DNA from: an uncultured Clostridia bacterium
GTDB taxonomy: Bacteria; Bacillota; Clostridia; Christensenellales; Aristaeellaceae
Assembly: GCA_934631055.1 (NCBI GenBank)
Contig: CAKTXP010000029.1
Span: 1 to 20,311 of the forward strand
Reading direction: 5' to 3'
Length of the DNA stretch: 20,311 nt
A program made the position numbers and the translations under genes. A model generated the notes under the pieces. The model was not told where the DNA came from. It saw nothing but the letters and a program-made list of their open reading frames with translations, and did no database searches. Within the stretch, counting starts at the first letter, position 1; each line of letters opens with the position of its first letter. Below, one piece after another: positions 17,347 to 20,311 of this stretch.

Positions 17347-18528
17347 ATGCGCCCCTCGTCTAAAAAAAGAAAGAAAGCTCTGCCGAATGGGCTCATGCGC
17401 GTCCTGCTCGCCGCGCTGGCACTCTGCGCCATCGTGGCGCTCAGCGCAGGCATGACGACCCTTTTGCAGCCGCCAAACCTCGGCGTGCTTGCCGAGCCGA
17501 CGGACAGTGCCCCGACCGCTGAACCGACGCCCTCGCCTGAGCCGACTGCCACCCCGACCCCGGCAGTCTATGCGCCCTTTGGCGCACAGTATGGTTACGG
17601 CGGCGCAGACCTCATCCCCAAAACGCCGACGCCCGACCCCGCACAAAACACGCCGATTCCGACAGCCGCGCCAACCTCGGCGCCAACCCCCGAAACCGCA
17701 CGCACCCTGAAAAAAGGTTCGACCGGCGCGGACGTCAAAAAGCTTCAGCAGGCGCTTATCGACCTCGGCTATCTGGACGATACCGCGGACGGCACATACG
17801 GCGCAAAGACGCAGGACGCCGTTACGCTCTTTCAGGCGGTCAACGGTCTGGACGCGGACGGTCTGGCGGGCGCAAAAACGCAGGCGCTCCTGTTCAGCGG
17901 CACGGCGCTCTCCGCGGATCAGGCACCGCCGACCGATTTTCTCATGCTGGTCAACCGAAGCCACAAGCTTAGCAAGACGGATGTGCCGACCGATCTGGTT
18001 GAGATCGCTTCCGTGCTGTCCTCCGATATCGTAAAGGTCAAGTATTCCGGAACGAAAGCCAACCGCACCGCCGTCGAGGCGCTGGGCGAGATGCTTTCCG
18101 CCGCCATCAGCGAAGGCATTTCCAATTTCCAGATCTCTTCCGCCTACCGCACATACAGCGAACAGCAGAAGCTGGTCGATAACTCCGTTGCCAAATATCA
18201 GAAGAATAACCCCAGCTGGTCGCGTGACCGATGCTTATCTGCGACCTATCAGACCGTTGCCCCCGCAGGCTCCAGCGAGCATCAGACCGGTCTGGCGTTT
18301 GACATTACCGTTCCCGGCGTCAGCTTCACCGGAACCGAACAGCAGAAATGGCTTCATCAGCATTGCGCGGAATATGGCTTTATCGTCCGCTTTACGGCAG
18401 AAAAACAAAAGCTCACCGGCTTTGTCGCCGAGAGCTGGCATTTCCGCTATGTGGGCGTTGAAGCGGCAAAAACAATGACCCAGAACGATTGGTGCCTTGA
18501 AGAATATGTGGAAAAGATGGGGCTGTGA
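17347..18528 (+). CDS. Peptidoglycan-binding D-alanyl-D-alanine carboxypeptidase (VanY type, M15B)
   Basis: 393 residues. A basic N-terminus and one hydrophobic segment (about 18-43) form a signal anchor; a Pro/Thr-rich linker (about 50-117) spans the wall; residues about 118-182 are a PG_binding_1 domain (LKKGSTGADVKKLQQALIDLGYL, DGTYGAKTQDAV); residues about 205-385 are a VanY/DacB-type metallopeptidase with SSAYRTYSEQQ, SSEHQTGLAFDI (zinc ligands H312 and D319) and ESWHFRYVG (catalytic E362, ligand H365). It trims the terminal D-Ala of peptidoglycan stems outside the cell. AAAGGAGGA (17332-17340) fixes the start. Being last in the SGNH-MBOAT transcript, it suggests that the acyl-transfer system acts at the cell wall. 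No VanR/VanS or VanA-like genes are nearby, so a resistance role is not indicated. Confidence 0.93.
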   Translation: MRPSSKKRKKALPNGLMRVLLAALALCAIVALSAGMTTLLQPPNLGVLAEPTDSAPTAEPTPSPEPTATPTPAVYAPFGAQYGYGGADLIPKTPTPDPAQNTPIPTAAPTSAPTPETARTLKKGSTGADVKKLQQALIDLGYLDDTADGTYGAKTQDAVTLFQAVNGLDADGLAGAKTQALLFSGTALSADQAPPTDFLMLVNRSHKLSKTDVPTDLVEIASVLSSDIVKVKYSGTKANRTAVEALGEMLSAAISEGISNFQISSAYRTYSEQQKLVDNSVAKYQKNNPSWSRDRCLSATYQTVAPAGSSEHQTGLAFDITVPGVSFTGTEQQKWLHQHCAEYGFIVRFTAEKQKLTGFVAESWHFRYVGVEAAKTMTQNDWCLEEYVEKMGL

Positions 18529-18591
18529 ATTCGGGGATAAAGAGAAAAGGAAACCGTCCGGTCTTTCAATATGCTCCTTATAGGGCAGGAA

Positions 18592-18667
18592 CTCGAAAAA
18601 CGAAATTCGAGACTGCGCTGTGATATGTACCCCCAATACTGGGTGTCCAGTATGGGGGATACATATC
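18592..18667. other. Long hairpin region downstream of the vanY-like gene
   Basis: Two inverted repeats: CTCGAA/TTCGAG (about 18595-18612), then a 46-nt hairpin (18622-18667) with arms GATATGTA-CCCCC-A-TACTGG and CCAGTA-T-GGGGG-TACATATC, about 20 paired bases, two single-A bulges and a GTGT loop. No U tract follows, so it is a poor intrinsic terminator. It does not share modules with copies A-E. The rest of the gap (18529-18749) has no gene and no convincing promoter. Confidence 0.6.
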
Positions 18668-18749
18668 AACGTTGGAATGTCTCTATTTATTTGTGCATTT
18701 TTTCAAATTTGCTCATTTGAAGTATGCAAATCCACAGCGGAGGAAAAGC

Positions 18750-19802
18750 ATGATCTGCAAGACCTATCCCCTTCATGCGCTGGAGGGGTCTTATAAATAC
18801 GTCGTTGTTCTGTCCCATATGAACGGACATATCCTGCTCAGCCGCCATAAGCAGCGGACGACATGGGAAACGCAGGGCGGGCATATCGAATCCGGTGAAA
18901 CGCCTTTGCAGGCGGCGCACCGCGAACTTTTTGAGGAATCGGGTGCGGAGGAATATACGCTGATGCCGCTGTGCGATTACTGGGCGGGCAGCGAGGACGG
19001 TCTGCGCGGAGAGAGCGGTATGGTGTTCACCGCGAATATTCGCAAATTGGGCGATATGCCCGAAAGCGAGATGGCGCAGACCCGCTGCTTTGATGCGCTT
19101 CCGGAGGATCTGACCTATCCGCCGATCACAAAGACGCTCTTTGCCTATCTGGAAAGCGCCCCGACACGCGTACTCATCGGGACGACGAACCCGTCCAAGG
19201 TGTCGATGTTTGCCGGTAAGTTGGACGGAACGCATACGCAGCTCTTTACGCTTCGTGATTTGGAGATCTGCGGCGAACCGGCGGAAACGGGAAGCACGCT
19301 TGAAGAAAATGCAGAGATCAAAGCGGCGTATTATGCGCGGTATGCGGATAACGTGATCTGCATGGATTCCGGACTGTATCTGGATGCGCTGGAGCTGGAT
19401 GACGCGCGTCAGCCGGGATTGCATGTGCGCACACCGAATGGGTGCGAACGGCTCGACGACGAGCAGATGATCGCGCATTATGCCGCGCTGGCGCATGAAT
19501 TGGGCGGGCACGCGTTGGCGTATTATATGAATGCTGTGGCCATCATGCAGGATGGAAAGATGACCGTTTTGGCGCAGACGCGTCAGGAAGCGCGTCAGAA
19601 CGCTTTTTATCTGACGGATACGGTGGATGAGCGCCGCCGTCCCGGCTGGCCGTTGGACAGCCTTTCGCTCTGCATGGACGGCACGCGTTTTCTGGATGTC
19701 AAGGAGGAAGCCGTTCCGGCGTGCGAAGGAAGTTATGATGTGCGGATGAAAAAGGTTTTGAGGGAGAAGCTCGGGGCGGAAGCGTGTTCAGCCGCTGTGT
19801 GA
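18750..19802 (+). CDS. Nudix hydrolase-Ham1/RdgB-like NTP pyrophosphatase fusion
   Basis: 350 residues with two domains. Residues about 10-135 are a Nudix hydrolase with a textbook box from G44 to A66 (GHIESGE, seven residues, RELFEESGA). Residues about 138-340 resemble Ham1/RdgB inosine/xanthosine triphosphatase: IGTTNPSKVSMF (nucleotide loop with N and K), TGSTLEENAEIKAAYYA, ICMDSGLYLDAL, PGLHVR. Both families hydrolyse non-canonical or surplus nucleoside phosphates, so the fusion probably sanitises nucleotide pools; exact substrates cannot be read from sequence. GGAGGAA (18739-18745) fixes ATG 18750; the frame extends upstream to TTG 18672 but that part overlaps a hairpin region. The Ham1 part is divergent (PGWPLDSLSLC near the C-terminus). 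It is not obviously co-transcribed with the upstream operon. Confidence 0.9.
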   Translation: MICKTYPLHALEGSYKYVVVLSHMNGHILLSRHKQRTTWETQGGHIESGETPLQAAHRELFEESGAEEYTLMPLCDYWAGSEDGLRGESGMVFTANIRKLGDMPESEMAQTRCFDALPEDLTYPPITKTLFAYLESAPTRVLIGTTNPSKVSMFAGKLDGTHTQLFTLRDLEICGEPAETGSTLEENAEIKAAYYARYADNVICMDSGLYLDALELDDARQPGLHVRTPNGCERLDDEQMIAHYAALAHELGGHALAYYMNAVAIMQDGKMTVLAQTRQEARQNAFYLTDTVDERRRPGWPLDSLSLCMDGTRFLDVKEEAVPACEGSYDVRMKKVLREKLGAEACSAAV

Positions 19803-19868
19803 AGGGTGGCGTTTATCTGCTGTTAGGAAAGGTCAAAGTATATTCGGAGTTCTGCTTGGAAGGCGCGT

Positions 19869-19909
19869 AAAAAAGCGGCTCTCTCTTTTTCGGGAGACAG
19901 CCGCTTTTT
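19869..19909. terminator. Bidirectional terminator after the Nudix-Ham1 gene
   Basis: Stem AAAAAGCGGCT/AGCCGCTTTTT (19870-19880, 19899-19909), extended by partly paired CTCTC and GGGAG around a T-rich loop. T tracts flank it in both directions. It lies 67 nt beyond the stop codon and isolates the DnaA-box region. Confidence 0.88.
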
Positions 19910-19950
19910 GTATGTCCATCCGTTTTTCAAAACGAAAACTGTTGAGAACC

Positions 19951-20178
19951 TGTGGAGATTTCTGTGGATAACTGTGGATAACTCGTGTAGACTTGTGCAT
20001 AACCGTATAAAATCGGCAATCCCAAAAGAAACCCAAATGCGAGGGATTTCGACAGAAATATGCACGTTATACCCCGCTTGAGCGCTGCGAATTTTGAAAG
20101 AAACATCAGACAATGTGGATAACTTTGTGGACAAGACTGTGGATAATGAGGGGATAACTGTGGAGAACGTGTGGAAAA
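19951..20178 (+). other. DnaA-box cluster, probable chromosomal origin (oriC)
   Basis: Perfect DnaA boxes (TTATCCACA read on the minus strand) start at 19963, 19973, 20114 and 20138; a TTATGCACA box lies at 19994-20002. One-mismatch boxes lie at 20126-20134, 20159-20167 and 20170-20178, and a weaker one at 19951. All have the same orientation. The two groups are separated by about 110 bp without boxes (20003-20113). No gene is supported; reading frames here spell box-derived low-complexity peptides. Confidence 0.78.
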
Positions 20179-20199
20179 GAGGGGTAAAAGCCCTTGCCC

Positions 20200-20311
20200 C
20201 AAAAAGAATCGGAACTATAAATGAGCAAATTAGCTTTTTTACCTTATAGGAAATTGCATAAAGCTTGCTCGCGTGCGTAAAGCTTTGAATCTTTACGGAC
20301 TGTGGCGGAAA
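20200..20311. other. AT-rich stretch next to DnaA boxes (candidate unwinding element)
   Basis: After the last DnaA box the sequence becomes markedly AT-rich (for example ACTATAAATGAGCAAATTAG and GCTTTTTTACCTTATAGG), in contrast to the GC-rich window. This matches the usual layout of boxes followed by a duplex unwinding element, often just before dnaA. The right edge cuts the region, so no gene is visible. A promoter could also lie here. Confidence 0.45.

Noticed and set aside
17347..18528. Vancomycin-resistance cluster
   Set aside because: Only a VanY-like carboxypeptidase is present; no VanR/S, VanH, ligase or VanX-like gene lies nearby, and such housekeeping carboxypeptidases are common.
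19823..20202. Small minus-strand frames in the DnaA-box region
   Set aside because: Their peptides are repeated translations of the TTATCCACA boxes (LSTVIH, YPQ patterns) and lack ribosome binding sites.

Overview
The window reads like the chromosome of a GC-rich, low-profile Bacillota, probably a Clostridia-type gut or sediment anaerobe. This is inferred from strong AGGAGG-type ribosome binding sites, sigma-A-like promoters (TATAAT with TTG-rich -35 boxes), short U-tailed terminators, a type III glutamine synthetase, a lipoprotein foldase with a Pro/Glu/Thr linker, and a monoderm-style envelope cluster. I cannot name a species.

Left half (1-10350, all minus strand): a large foldase lipoprotein fusing a PpiC/SurA-like part, an SH3-like part and a cyclophilin (cut by the left edge); an Lrp/AsnC regulator translationally coupled to a class I aminotransferase (alaR/alaT-like); a LysR regulator; glmS with a roughly 390-nt structured leader; and a type III glutamine synthetase. 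glmS and glutamine synthetase tie together glutamine supply and amino-sugar synthesis.

Right half (10761-19802, all plus strand): murA with its own terminator, then a probable operon of three paralogous membrane-anchored SGNH-like proteins, one MBOAT acyltransferase and a secreted peptidoglycan-binding VanY-type carboxypeptidase. The combination looks like an extracytoplasmic acyl-transfer system acting on an envelope polymer, similar in logic to DltB/DltD, PatA/PatB or AlgI/AlgJ/AlgX but with three divergent SGNH partners. A Nudix-Ham1 fusion (nucleotide-pool sanitation) follows. The window ends in a cluster of DnaA boxes beside an AT-rich stretch, most likely oriC.

The most unusual feature is a family of modular palindromic elements occupying five gene gaps (4230-4490, 5573-5860, 7776-7949, 14250-14437, 15942-16240). 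Each is built from the same short hairpins, and the stems differ between copies by compensatory base changes, so the base pairing itself appears to be conserved.
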